Shown here: positions 52,868 to 60,357 of the stretch, in pieces | Position numbering within the stretch: the first letter of the stretch is position 1 | Layout: each line of letters opens with the position of its first letter | Source of the DNA: CAJQQY01 sp045104975 | Lineage (GTDB): Bacteria > Bacteroidota > Bacteroidia > Chitinophagales > Saprospiraceae | Length of the DNA stretch: 64,000 nt | Direction: 5' to 3' | NCBI GenBank assembly: GCA_045104975.1 | Contig: JBGCCY010000011.1 | Location: forward strand, 1 to 64,000 | Program-made: the position numbers and the translations under genes | Notes under the pieces: generated by a model | Database searches by the model: none | What the model was told of the DNA's origin: nothing | What the model saw: the letters and a program-made list of their open reading frames with translations, nothing else

Positions 52868-52934
52868 TATTCTAATTGAAATGAAAGCACATCCAGAATT
52901 TTAAAAATCTGGAAATTCTAAGTAATTCAGGATA
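52868..52934. repeat. TATTCTAA-ended dispersed repeat, copy 2
   Basis: Diverged copy of the element at 43413-43483: it begins TATTCTAA, shares the GAAAG and CCAGA-TTTT blocks, has the inner palindrome CCAGAATTTTAAAAATCTGG (52892-52911), and ends near TTCAGGATA. It begins 8 bases after the stop of the MORN gene. Confidence 0.65.
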
Positions 52935-52942
52935 AAGTTTTA

Positions 52943-53905
52943 TTATTGACTGCTAGTTCCTTTATTTACTTTTTGAGCTACTCCAGTTCTTTCTTTTTCC
53001 TCAGAAACAAATTCAATTTCTGATTCTAGTAAACTCGAAAGCCTAGTTTCTTCAAAAGGATCTAGGAATATTTGAGCGAATTTTAATTGATCTGAAGCTC
53101 CTTCGAAGTCATTTTGATTTTTATATTCCATAGCAGCTACATACCAAGCCAAAGAAAAATTTGACTCTACGGAATCATTATTACTCAAGCTACTATTTAA
53201 AAGCATTTTTGCTAATTGCTCTGGTGATCCAGATACATTAAAACCATTAGCTTGTTTATAAACTGCTTTATTTTGAATTTTTCCTTTCTCCCAAAATTGA
53301 ACTAATGATGTACCATTTTCAAATTTGAAATGACTTTTTTCATTAAGCAACCCATCCTTCCAAACTCCTCTCATGGTATCCTTTGATTCCCACACCACCA
53401 TTCCTTGGCCATCAGGTTTTCCATTTTTATATTCGCCTATGAATTGACTTCCATCATCTCGGAAATGTGTTCCATTCCCATTGACTTTTCCATCTTTCCA
53501 AATAGCCGAAAGGGATTCTGTTTCACTCAATCGTAAAACACCTTCGCCGTTCATTTTGTCATCTTTAAAATTTCCCAAGTATTCAAATCCACAAGGAAAA
53601 ACAAATGCACCAAAACCTTCTTTCTTTCCAAGTTTCCAGCCTCCTTCATAAGTGGCTCCATCTGCAAAAGTGATTTTACCTTCGCCTTCCATTTGTCCAT
53701 TTTCGATTGATCCATTGTAAGATGTTCCATCTTCCCAGGTAATTTTCCCTTCACATTTTGATTCAGGGCAATCTGTAGAAACAATTGCTGATTTTTCATG
53801 TTGTAAAGTGTAATCTGAATTTTCAGAATTACATTCAAATTGAGCTGATAAGGTAGTAAGGGAGGCAAGAAATAATACGCATACGGTTATCAATTTATTC
53901 ATCAT
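52943..53905 (-). CDS. MORN repeat-containing protein, exported
   Basis: A 320-residue protein with a signal peptide (ends TLSAQ) and a run of about seven MORN repeats (approximately 48-215): GKITWEDGTSYNGSIENGQMEGEGKITF, GATYEGGWKLGKKEGFGAF, FEYLGNFKDDKMNGEGVL and QFIGEYKNGKPDGQGMVVW. The C-terminal 100 residues are helical with a TPR-like stretch (FSLAWYVAAMEYKNQNDFEGASDQLKFAQIF). MORN repeats form beta sheets that bind membranes or proteins. Role unknown. Confidence 0.85.
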   Translation of the reverse strand: MMNKLITVCVLFLASLTTLSAQFECNSENSDYTLQHEKSAIVSTDCPESKCEGKITWEDGTSYNGSIENGQMEGEGKITFADGATYEGGWKLGKKEGFGAFVFPCGFEYLGNFKDDKMNGEGVLRLSETESLSAIWKDGKVNGNGTHFRDDGSQFIGEYKNGKPDGQGMVVWESKDTMRGVWKDGLLNEKSHFKFENGTSLVQFWEKGKIQNKAVYKQANGFNVSGSPEQLAKMLLNSSLSNNDSVESNFSLAWYVAAMEYKNQNDFEGASDQLKFAQIFLDPFEETRLSSLLESEIEFVSEEKERTGVAQKVNKGTSSQ

Positions 53906-54074
53906 AAATTAAGTTAATTGTAGGTTATGAAATGCGGCGTGGAAAAGTTATTTCTGATAGGACTTGTGCGTAATATTGCTGCAACATAAGTATTGTTTTG
54001 TTTTGAAGTGAATTTCATTATATTTAATTGTGACGATTAAAAAGCTTTCATAGTTTAAAAAATAATAATAGAAA

Positions 54075-54932
54075 ATGGACAGAGCAAAAATCATTAGACT
54101 ATTTATATTGGTTTTAATTATTTCTTTAGGTACCTTTTTATGGGGCTTTTCTGAGTTTCAAGAAACATTTCAATCAGGGATAGGAGTTTTAATGGCAATA
54201 ATGGTTGGCTTGTGGATAATTAGTTTAGTGATAAAAGATGCTAGTATAATTGATATTTTTTGGGGATTTGGTTTTGTGATCATTGCATGGTTTTATGCTT
54301 TTCAAAATGATTTGGGTAGTTTAGGCATACGAGAACAGATCCTTCTAGGGATGATTACGATTTGGGGATTGCGGTTGACGATTTATTTGGCGATTCGAAA
54401 TTTGGGGAAAGGAGAAGATTATAGGTATGCTCAATGGCGAAAAGACAATGGTGAAAAATGGTGGTGGTTATCTTTTATTAGAGTATTTGCATTGCAAGGA
54501 TTTTTACTTTGGATCATTTCAGCAACGTACCTTCCTTCTTTTAGCATCACGGCAGAAATGGGAGTTTTGGAATATGTAGGAGTATTGTTATGGGCTATTG
54601 GATTATTCTTCGAAGCCGTTGGTGATTATCAATTAAGTCAATTCAAAAAAGATCCAAATAATAAAGGGAAAGTATTGGATACGGGAGTTTGGAGATATAC
54701 TCGTCATCCTAATTATTTTGGTGATGCGACGATCTGGTGGGGATTTTTCTTATTTGCCTTGGCTCATCCACATGGTTGGATGTTTGTTTTTTGTCCGATT
54801 GTGATGACGTTCTTTTTATTAAAAGTTTCAGGAGTGGCGATGCTCGAAGTGAAGTTGAAAAAAACAAAACCACAATATGCGGAGTACATTCGAACGACTA
54901 GTTCTTTTATTCCGATGCCTCCGAAAAAGTAA
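54075..54932 (+). CDS. DUF1295 / steroid 5-alpha-reductase-like membrane protein
   Basis: A 285-residue integral membrane protein with six or seven hydrophobic segments. KDASIIDIFWGFGFVIIAW and GLRLTIYLAIRNLGKGEDYRYAQWRKDNG are DUF1295 blocks, and GVWRYTRHPNYFGDATIWWGFFLFAL is the conserved NADPH- or SAM-type cofactor motif of the 5-alpha-reductase/ICMT fold. Substrate unknown; probably a lipid. It ends in a perfect bidirectional palindrome. Confidence 0.85.
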   Translation: MDRAKIIRLFILVLIISLGTFLWGFSEFQETFQSGIGVLMAIMVGLWIISLVIKDASIIDIFWGFGFVIIAWFYAFQNDLGSLGIREQILLGMITIWGLRLTIYLAIRNLGKGEDYRYAQWRKDNGEKWWWLSFIRVFALQGFLLWIISATYLPSFSITAEMGVLEYVGVLLWAIGLFFEAVGDYQLSQFKKDPNNKGKVLDTGVWRYTRHPNYFGDATIWWGFFLFALAHPHGWMFVFCPIVMTFFLLKVSGVAMLEVKLKKTKPQYAEYIRTTSSFIPMPPKK

Positions 54933-54957
54933 AAAATCAAAATTACCATATCAATCC

Positions 54958-55001
54958 AAATCAAAAACTTCAAAGTGAATTCACTTTGAAGTTTTTGATT
55001 T
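54958..55001. terminator. Perfect 44-bp palindrome, bidirectional terminator
   Basis: Symmetry is exact from 54958 to 55001 about the centre GAATTC, with A-rich and T-rich ends. It lies between convergent stops at 54932 and 55010, giving a stem of up to 20 bp on either transcript with T-rich tails. Confidence 0.85.
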
Positions 55002-55009
55002 TAAAGAGT

Positions 55010-55546
55010 TTATTTTGAGAAATATTCCTCTTTAGTAATTTCAAACCAATAAGCTTGGAAGTTGAAAAGAGGAAAAGTATTCAACTCTTTAAAACCTGAT
55101 TTTTGTAAAACTCGTCGAGAAGCTAAATTTTCACAATGAGCAGCAGCATTTAATTTTTCCAATTCCATTTCTTCAAATCCATATTTTACTGAAGCAATTA
55201 CAGATTCTGTTGCGTAACCTTTGCCCCAAAATTCTGGAAGCATTCGATAACCAACATCATAGAAGTTTATCTTACCATTCATTTCCATATCCTCTAATTT
55301 CAAACCAGTCCAGCCAACAAATTCACCTGATGATTTTTCGATCATAATCCATCGACCGATTTTATTTTTAGGATATTGGTCGGTGACCCATTTGACATCT
55401 TTCATGGCTTCGTCCATATTTTTCATTGGTTCCATGTGTAAATATTTGATGACTTCTGGATTGGAGTTTAACTTTAAAAGTCCAGGAACATCTTCCTCTC
55501 TAAATTCTCTAAGAATTAATCTTTCGGTTTCAATGTGAAATTTCAT
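55010..55546 (-). CDS. GNAT family N-acetyltransferase (RimJ/RimL-like)
   Basis: A 178-residue acetyl-CoA-dependent acyltransferase. It begins FHIETERLILREFREEDVPGLLKLNSNPEVIKYL, the typical RimJ/L start; GRWIMIEKSSGEFVGWTGLK is strand 4, and DVGYRMLPEFWGKGYATESVIASVKYGFEEMELEKLNAAAHCENLASRRVLQKSGFKE carries the acetyl-CoA loop (WGKGYAT) and the family C-terminal block. Substrate could be a ribosomal protein N-terminus or a small molecule. It lies 24 bases after the start of the next upstream gene's stop region and may be co-transcribed with it. Confidence 0.88.
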   Translation of the reverse strand: MKFHIETERLILREFREEDVPGLLKLNSNPEVIKYLHMEPMKNMDEAMKDVKWVTDQYPKNKIGRWIMIEKSSGEFVGWTGLKLEDMEMNGKINFYDVGYRMLPEFWGKGYATESVIASVKYGFEEMELEKLNAAAHCENLASRRVLQKSGFKELNTFPLFNFQAYWFEITKEEYFSK

Positions 55547-55570
55547 GATTCTTTTTTTGTAAAATATAAA

Positions 55571-56962
55571 TCACCGAATTAAGGTTAAATCTCCATTTTT
55601 AACTTGTAAATCTGAATCATTAACCGTTTGATATTTTAGTAAATAAATATACACATCAGAAGGTGCATTTTTATTTTTAAATTTACCATCCCAACCTACA
55701 TTAGGATCTCCAGAAGTAAATACTTGGTTTCCCCAGCGGTTATATATTGTCATTTCATATTTCTCAAAACAATTTATATTTTCTGTAATGGGAAGATAAA
55801 AGTCATTTAGTAAATCTCCATCAGGAGTGAACACATTGGGAATTTTTACTTCACAATCAAAATTACATTCCTCAAAATCTACATTGATACTGCCTTCCAA
55901 ACCAAGACAATTTTCTAAAATAATATTGACAGAATAAACTCCAACATCTGTCACCTCAATTGAATTATTGGTCGATCCATCACTCCATAAATATGAAACC
56001 GCTTCAGCGTTTTGAGCATCTAAAGTAATTGGTTGAGAAATACATCCACTAGTATCTGTCGTTGAAAATGCTCCCTGAGAATAAATTAAATCTTGATAAA
56101 AAACGTTAATGGTATCTGTCAAAGAGAAACAATTATTATAGTTGATGGTTACTGAGTAAGTTCCTTCAGTCGTCGTACCAAATGCACTACCTGTGCTGCC
56201 ATCTTGCCATTCATAACTATTTGCTAAGTCATCTTGTACATTTAAAATTAACCCTAAGCCAGAACACAGCGTAGTATCTGAAGATGGAAAAATTTCTGTT
56301 GGAAAATCTATGTATTCGATATTATTACCTGTGATAATTAGCTCAGGTGCTCGGTCATAATCAGGATAATCACTTGAGGCAAAATTCATAGAACCATAAG
56401 GAGATTCATCAATCTGCTTCAATAAAAAACCAAAACTTCCAGCTGGATCATTAAGCATCTGCTGCACTAAATCGGTAACATTCACCTCAATAAAATCATA
56501 ATTATTATTTTGAGGAATGATAGCTGAAATACTAAGATCCACATCAGGTTGATTGGCCCAAGAGACCTCTTCTTCCAACCATGGGTCTATTATCCTTAAA
56601 ATTTCTACATCATTAACTTCCGCCTGACCTCCATTAGCATAAGGAAAATCAGGATAAGCATATAGTTTTAACGTTGCATTTGTTAAGTCCATATTGGAAA
56701 TAGTTTTCAGTTCTTCAAACTGCACGAGCGAGCGATGATCGTGTTCTGGAGATCCATTCGAATTAGCCGTCCAAGCTTCAATTCTTAACCATTTTGAATC
56801 TGGATTTGGTGATGAGATTGGAGTTGAACCATTATTCCAAGTTGGAGAATTAACGATCACCGCATCCTTACCACAATCGGTTTCAGGTTTGAACGTAAGG
56901 GTAGTTTGACCGATAGAAAAAAAGAAAAAAGAACAAAAGACAAGAGTGAGTAGGAGTTTCAT
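55571..56962 (-). CDS. Secreted protein with DNRLRE domain and gliding-type (type B) T9SS signal
   Basis: A 463-residue exported protein: signal peptide (ends FFSIGQ), a DNRLRE-type beta domain (about 22-215; LTNATLKLYAYPDFPYANGG, DPWLEEEVSWANQPD, VTDLVQQMLNDPAGSFGFLLKQ), two PKD/Ig-like segments (YEWQDGSTGSAFG and YLWSDGSTNNSIEV, each with GTYSVTI/GVYSVNI) and the C-terminal domain KIPNVFTPDGDLLNDFYLP ... YEMTIYNRWGNQVF ... GWDGKFKNKNAPSDVYIYLLKY. The last is the gliding-motility-associated type B sorting domain. Surface role unknown. Confidence 0.88.
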   Translation of the reverse strand: MKLLLTLVFCSFFFFSIGQTTLTFKPETDCGKDAVIVNSPTWNNGSTPISSPNPDSKWLRIEAWTANSNGSPEHDHRSLVQFEELKTISNMDLTNATLKLYAYPDFPYANGGQAEVNDVEILRIIDPWLEEEVSWANQPDVDLSISAIIPQNNNYDFIEVNVTDLVQQMLNDPAGSFGFLLKQIDESPYGSMNFASSDYPDYDRAPELIITGNNIEYIDFPTEIFPSSDTTLCSGLGLILNVQDDLANSYEWQDGSTGSAFGTTTEGTYSVTINYNNCFSLTDTINVFYQDLIYSQGAFSTTDTSGCISQPITLDAQNAEAVSYLWSDGSTNNSIEVTDVGVYSVNIILENCLGLEGSINVDFEECNFDCEVKIPNVFTPDGDLLNDFYLPITENINCFEKYEMTIYNRWGNQVFTSGDPNVGWDGKFKNKNAPSDVYIYLLKYQTVNDSDLQVKNGDLTLIR

Positions 56963-57118
56963 ATTTTAAGTTTTTTGTGAAAAAGAACTAGTCTATTGAT
57001 TGATGCTATCAAGATCAAATTCGCTTCTTTTGTTAATTAATGGCAATTCAATTTTATTAAGAGAAATTTAAGTATAAAAACTAATATGAATTTTTTTAGA
57101 AAAAAGTAAGGTTGGATT

Positions 57119-57424
57119 TTATACATTCTTCAAAATAACTTCCTCTAATTGAGCAGCAGTTTTGGTACCTGCTTCATGCCATAATTTTTTCCCATGTTTA
57201 AAAATCATAAAAGTAGGAACACCCATCACGCCCATGTCAGCGCCCATTTTAGCATATTTATCTACATCGATTTTGATGATTTTTGCCTTGCCAGAAACAT
57301 TTTTTGCGACTTCTTTTAGCACAGGATTCATAGCCATACATGGTCCGCACCAAGTCGCATAAAAATCTACGAGTACTGGTTGGTCTCCATTGAGGAGTTC
57401 TTGGAAAGTGGGTTTTTTACTCAT
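57119..57424 (-). CDS. trxA: Thioredoxin
   Basis: A 101-residue cytoplasmic disulfide reductase. The active site is ATWCGPCMA, with the buried Asp in VLVDFYATW and the cis-Pro in GVMGVPTFMIF. The ATG at 57424 (MSKKPTFQELL) gives the standard length; an upstream ATG would add 13 residues into the promoter. It is divergent from holA, 89 bases between the starts, with back-to-back -7 boxes. Confidence 0.93.
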   Translation of the reverse strand: MSKKPTFQELLNGDQPVLVDFYATWCGPCMAMNPVLKEVAKNVSGKAKIIKIDVDKYAKMGADMGVMGVPTFMIFKHGKKLWHEAGTKTAAQLEEVILKNV

Positions 57425-57444
57425 GAAAATAATGGATTTGGTGA

Positions 57445-57474
57445 TTGAAAATTGAAGAAACAAAGTTACATTTG
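57445..57474. promoter_or_regulatory. Overlapping divergent promoters of trxA and holA
   Basis: Plus strand: TTG (57445-57447), 19 bases, TACATTTG (57467-57474), a good consensus for holA. Minus strand: CAAAGTTA (57461-57468) reads TAACTTTG for trxA. The two -7 boxes share two bases, so RNA polymerase cannot easily occupy both at once. Confidence 0.55.
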
Positions 57475-57513
57475 CAAATCTAATTTTTCACGTATTTTCT
57501 AATTAATCTTCGG

Positions 57514-58518
57514 ATGACGTACCTACAGATCATAAAAGAAATCAAAGCCAAAAAATATGCACCCATCTATTTATTGCATGGAAATGAGTCATATTATATT
57601 GATAAGATTTCAAAATATATTGAAGATAATGTACTAACGGAAGGGGAGAAGTCCTTCAATCAAATGATCATGTATGGAAAAGATACTGATCACAAAACCT
57701 TGATTGATACCTGCAGTCGATATCCGATGATGGCTTCTCATCAAGTGGTGATTTTGAAAGAAGCGCAAGAAATGAAGTCCCTGAAAGAGTTATTGCCTTA
57801 TATTGAAAGACCAGTTCACACTACTATTTTAGTGATTTGTTTTAAACATAAAAAATTTGATGGACGAACTAAGTTTGGGAAATTAGTCAAACAAAAAGCA
57901 TTAGTTTTTGAGTCTAAAAAATTATATGATAATCAAATCCCAGATTGGATTCAATCTTATTTAAAAGATAAAAAATTAAGTATTTCTCCTTCAGCTGCTG
58001 CGCTTGTGGCAGAATACTTAGGTGAAAATTTATCGAAAGTCAGTAATGAATTAGATAAATTGGCGATCAATTTGGCACCAGGAACGGAGGTTAATGAAAA
58101 GCATATTCAAGAACAAATTGGAATTAGTAAAGAGTATAATGTGTTTGAATTACAAAAAGCATTAGGAACAAAAAATGTAGTCAAATCTAATCGTATCATC
58201 AATTATTTTATTTCCAATCCGAAAAAAAATCCATTAGTTGTTGTTGTTGGAACATTATTTAATTTTTTCTCAAAGGTTTATTTGACTCACTTTTTAAAAA
58301 ATAGTTCGGAAAGAGAAATGATGGAAAAATTGGGCGTACGTCATGCTTTTTTCCTAAAAGATTATAAACTCGCTGCACGAAATTATCCTTATCAACAATC
58401 ACAAAATGTAATTTCAATTCTTAAAGAATATGATTTAAAATCAAAAGGCGTTGATCGAGTCAATGCAACAGAAGGAGATTTGATGAAGGAAATGATTTTT
58501 AAAATATTACATGCATAG
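57514..58518 (+). CDS. holA: DNA polymerase III subunit delta
   Basis: Clamp-loader subunit of 334 residues that opens the beta sliding clamp. Family landmarks: YAPIYLLHGNESYYIDKISKYIED at the N-terminus, RYPMMASHQVVILKEAQEM, TTILVICFKHKKFDGRTK, IQSYLKDKKLSISPSAAALVAEYLGENLSKVSNELDKLAI and the C-terminal FNFFSKVYLTHFLK and GVDRVNATEGDLMKEMIFKIL. It is catalytically inactive AAA-like, as expected (no Walker A). Its stop codon overlaps a palindromic repeat by one base. Confidence 0.93.
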   Translation: MTYLQIIKEIKAKKYAPIYLLHGNESYYIDKISKYIEDNVLTEGEKSFNQMIMYGKDTDHKTLIDTCSRYPMMASHQVVILKEAQEMKSLKELLPYIERPVHTTILVICFKHKKFDGRTKFGKLVKQKALVFESKKLYDNQIPDWIQSYLKDKKLSISPSAAALVAEYLGENLSKVSNELDKLAINLAPGTEVNEKHIQEQIGISKEYNVFELQKALGTKNVVKSNRIINYFISNPKKNPLVVVVGTLFNFFSKVYLTHFLKNSSEREMMEKLGVRHAFFLKDYKLAARNYPYQQSQNVISILKEYDLKSKGVDRVNATEGDLMKEMIFKILHA

Positions 58519-58579
58519 TAGCTGGATTCTCCTGAATTCAGTAGTTATTTTGTTACTGGATTCAGGAGAATTCAGCTAC
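58518..58579. repeat. GTAGCTGG palindromic repeat, copy 2
   Basis: Arms 58518-58543 and 58554-58579 (26 bases each) match in 24 of 26 positions, with a 10-base loop. The outer ends GTAGCTG and CAGCTAC are those of the copy at 42536-42563. The first base is the G of the holA stop codon. It lies between convergent holA and the CBS gene and can act as a terminator for both. Confidence 0.8.
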
Positions 58580-58590
58580 GGATTTTCCTA

Positions 58591-59052
58591 TTAAAAATGA
58601 GTATTCAAATCTTTTATCGCTCTCAAAATATCTCGCCGACTGATCTGACCAACTAATTTTCCATTCTCATCTTTCACTTGAAGTCTTTTATAATAAGTTC
58701 TCAAGAAAATATTTGCTGCATCAACAATTGTATCCTTATTTGAAATGCTTTTCATATCCGAACTCATATAATATGCAACTTTATTTCTAGTAATTGGAAT
58801 ATTATGATAAGCACTTTCTACCAACACTTTCAAACAATCCTTATCATCGATTAATCCTACAACTTGATTTTGACTGCTGATAACGGGAGCACCAGTAATG
58901 CTATTTTCCAATAAAGAATCGATGACATCAGTAATATTATCATCAGGAGAAAAAGTAATTAATTTACTTACCATGTATTCCGTAACGAGTGGAGCATTAA
59001 ATTTTGGAGTTAATGGTTCTGAAGTTAAAACCTTCTGCTTGTAATTTTTCAT
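58591..59052 (-). CDS. CBS domain-containing protein
   Basis: A 153-residue protein made of two CBS motifs: VTEYMVSKLITFSPDDNITDVIDSLLENSITGAPVISSQNQVVGLIDDKDCLK (about 23-75) and VAYYMSSDMKSISNKDTIVDAANIFLRTYYKRLQVKDENGKLVGQISRRDILRAI (about 93-147). CBS pairs bind adenosine nucleotides and regulate partner proteins; no partner domain or obvious neighbour is present. Cytoplasmic. Confidence 0.9.
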   Translation of the reverse strand: MKNYKQKVLTSEPLTPKFNAPLVTEYMVSKLITFSPDDNITDVIDSLLENSITGAPVISSQNQVVGLIDDKDCLKVLVESAYHNIPITRNKVAYYMSSDMKSISNKDTIVDAANIFLRTYYKRLQVKDENGKLVGQISRRDILRAIKDLNTHF

Positions 59053-59274
59053 ATTCGTGGAGTTTAAGAAATGAGAAAATAAGAGTCAAATACTTTGCAT
59101 TTCTTTTCAAAGAAATTGAAAAGAGAAATTGCTTGGATTGGAGAAATGTAGACGGGACGAAAAGTTGTATTTTAAAAGTAGGTTCTATTAAGATACAAAA
59201 ATTCCCAATCATTATCAATGAAGATGTGATACTCTTTTAGATTCTCATTTTTAACTCAACGATCTTTTAGTAAA

Positions 59275-60039
59275 TTATTTTTTTAATTGAACGACATTCT
59301 CCGTTTCTATTTTCGATAATTCTTTCAATTTTCCTTGCTCAAATAATTTTGGTAATTCTGCCAAAGGTGTTCCCACTTTTGCTTTATAATTAACATAATC
59401 TTGAAAAATTATTCCTCCAACATTTCGAGAATTATATGCACTTCGAAAACGAACACCACCGCCACTCACTTGATAATTGTACGCTAAATAATCAATGACA
59501 TTTGATTTTTGATTAATCCAATAATGAAAAACATCGTCATGATCTCGACCACCTCCTTCTTGTTTAAATCTGATTTCCAAAATTTCATAGGTTTTCCCTT
59601 TTATGGTTGTGGTTCCTTGGTAAGATTTTTTGACTGCTTTGTCTTGCAATTTGTAAGGAAGAGTAGCAAAGTAAATCACGGAATTTAAACCACCTGAATA
59701 ACGACTTTTTTCTTTTTCAGAAAGTTGGACTTCCACCCCATTAACTTTTCTGCTTAAATTTCCATTTTCTAAAATATCGACGATTTCTTTTCCATCTTTT
59801 TTATTCCTTACCGAATATCGGAATTGGTCTTTATTATTTTTAAAAGTATAATTTTTGTCTCGGAAGGCAAATGAATAATGAGCTGTTTGATATTTTTTAC
59901 CACCATGTGCTTTTACTGCTTTTTGCAAAATTATTTCTGCTGGAGAAAGTTGAGCAGAATTTGAATTAGTATTTTTTGTGGAATCACATGCGGTGAAAAA
60001 AAGGACAGTTGTAAAGAGGAATAAGAAATTATATTTCAT
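59275..60039 (-). CDS. DUF6503-like lipoprotein
   Basis: A 254-residue predicted lipoprotein (lipobox FFTAC, C18). The mature part opens AEIILQKAVKAHGGKKYQTAHYSFAFRDKNYTF, the typical start of DUF6503 proteins (LolA-like fold), and has pairs of strands such as TYEILEIRFKQEGGG and FHYWINQKSNVIDYLAYNY. LolA-like folds bind lipid, but the ligand is unknown. Confidence 0.8.
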   Translation of the reverse strand: MKYNFLFLFTTVLFFTACDSTKNTNSNSAQLSPAEIILQKAVKAHGGKKYQTAHYSFAFRDKNYTFKNNKDQFRYSVRNKKDGKEIVDILENGNLSRKVNGVEVQLSEKEKSRYSGGLNSVIYFATLPYKLQDKAVKKSYQGTTTIKGKTYEILEIRFKQEGGGRDHDDVFHYWINQKSNVIDYLAYNYQVSGGGVRFRSAYNSRNVGGIIFQDYVNYKAKVGTPLAELPKLFEQGKLKELSKIETENVVQLKK

Positions 60040-60174
60040 GTTAAAATGGATTTTTATTTTTTAAAAAACGGAAGCTAAATAATTCTTACCATTTATTTCT
60101 AAGTGATGAATTTAAAGTGGAGAAATCAATTCCTTCCCGACAATTTTTTTCTGATTAAAATGAAGAAAAATTTT

Positions 60175-60249
60175 TTAATCACAGAGAAAATAGGGTTTAC
60201 AGAGCACTTCATTATCTCTGTTTCCCTCCTCTGCTTTCTCTGTGGTTAA
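60175..60249. repeat. ACAGAG-type palindromic repeat
   Basis: TTAATCACAGAGAAA (60175-60189) pairs with TTTCTCTGTGGTTAA (60235-60249), 14 of 15 bases; inside, ACAGAG and CTCTGT form a second stem. The CCACAGAG...CTCTGTGG style is known to me from dispersed repeats in many bacterial genomes. Confidence 0.65.
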
Positions 60250-60298
60250 GAAAATATTTTGGAGGTTGTTAAGTTTTGTATTTGAAAAAATGAAATTA

Positions 60299-60334
60299 AA
60301 AAACGTCACCCTAAATTTTTAGAATGACGTTTTT
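60299..60334 (-). terminator. Terminator after the S9 peptidase gene
   Basis: AAAAACGTCA (60299-60308) pairs with TGACGTTTTT (60325-60334), and CTAAA/TTTAG pairs within. On the minus strand the hairpin ends in a T run. It is 24 bases after the stop at 60358. Confidence 0.83.
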
Positions 60335-60357
60335 CAAAAGTGGTTATTAAATTCCTT

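Larger units (their letters stand above)
52547..52942. other. Intergenic region with hairpin and repeat
   Basis: About 400 bases without a gene. It holds the promoter of the small HTH gene, a 15-bp hairpin at 52749-52791 and the dispersed repeat at 52868-52934. The rest is very A/T-rich with nothing recognisable. Confidence 0.6.
60040..60357. other. Intergenic region with repeat and terminator
   Basis: About 320 bases between the S9 peptidase gene (stop 60358) and the lipoprotein gene (start 60039), same strand. It holds the repeat at 60175-60249 and the terminator at 60299-60334; the rest must carry the lipoprotein promoter. No gene. Confidence 0.6.

Noticed and set aside
59004..59240. 78-codon plus-strand frame
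   Set aside because: It begins in antisense within the CBS gene; composition is not protein-like and there is no family resemblance. The gap is the CBS promoter region.
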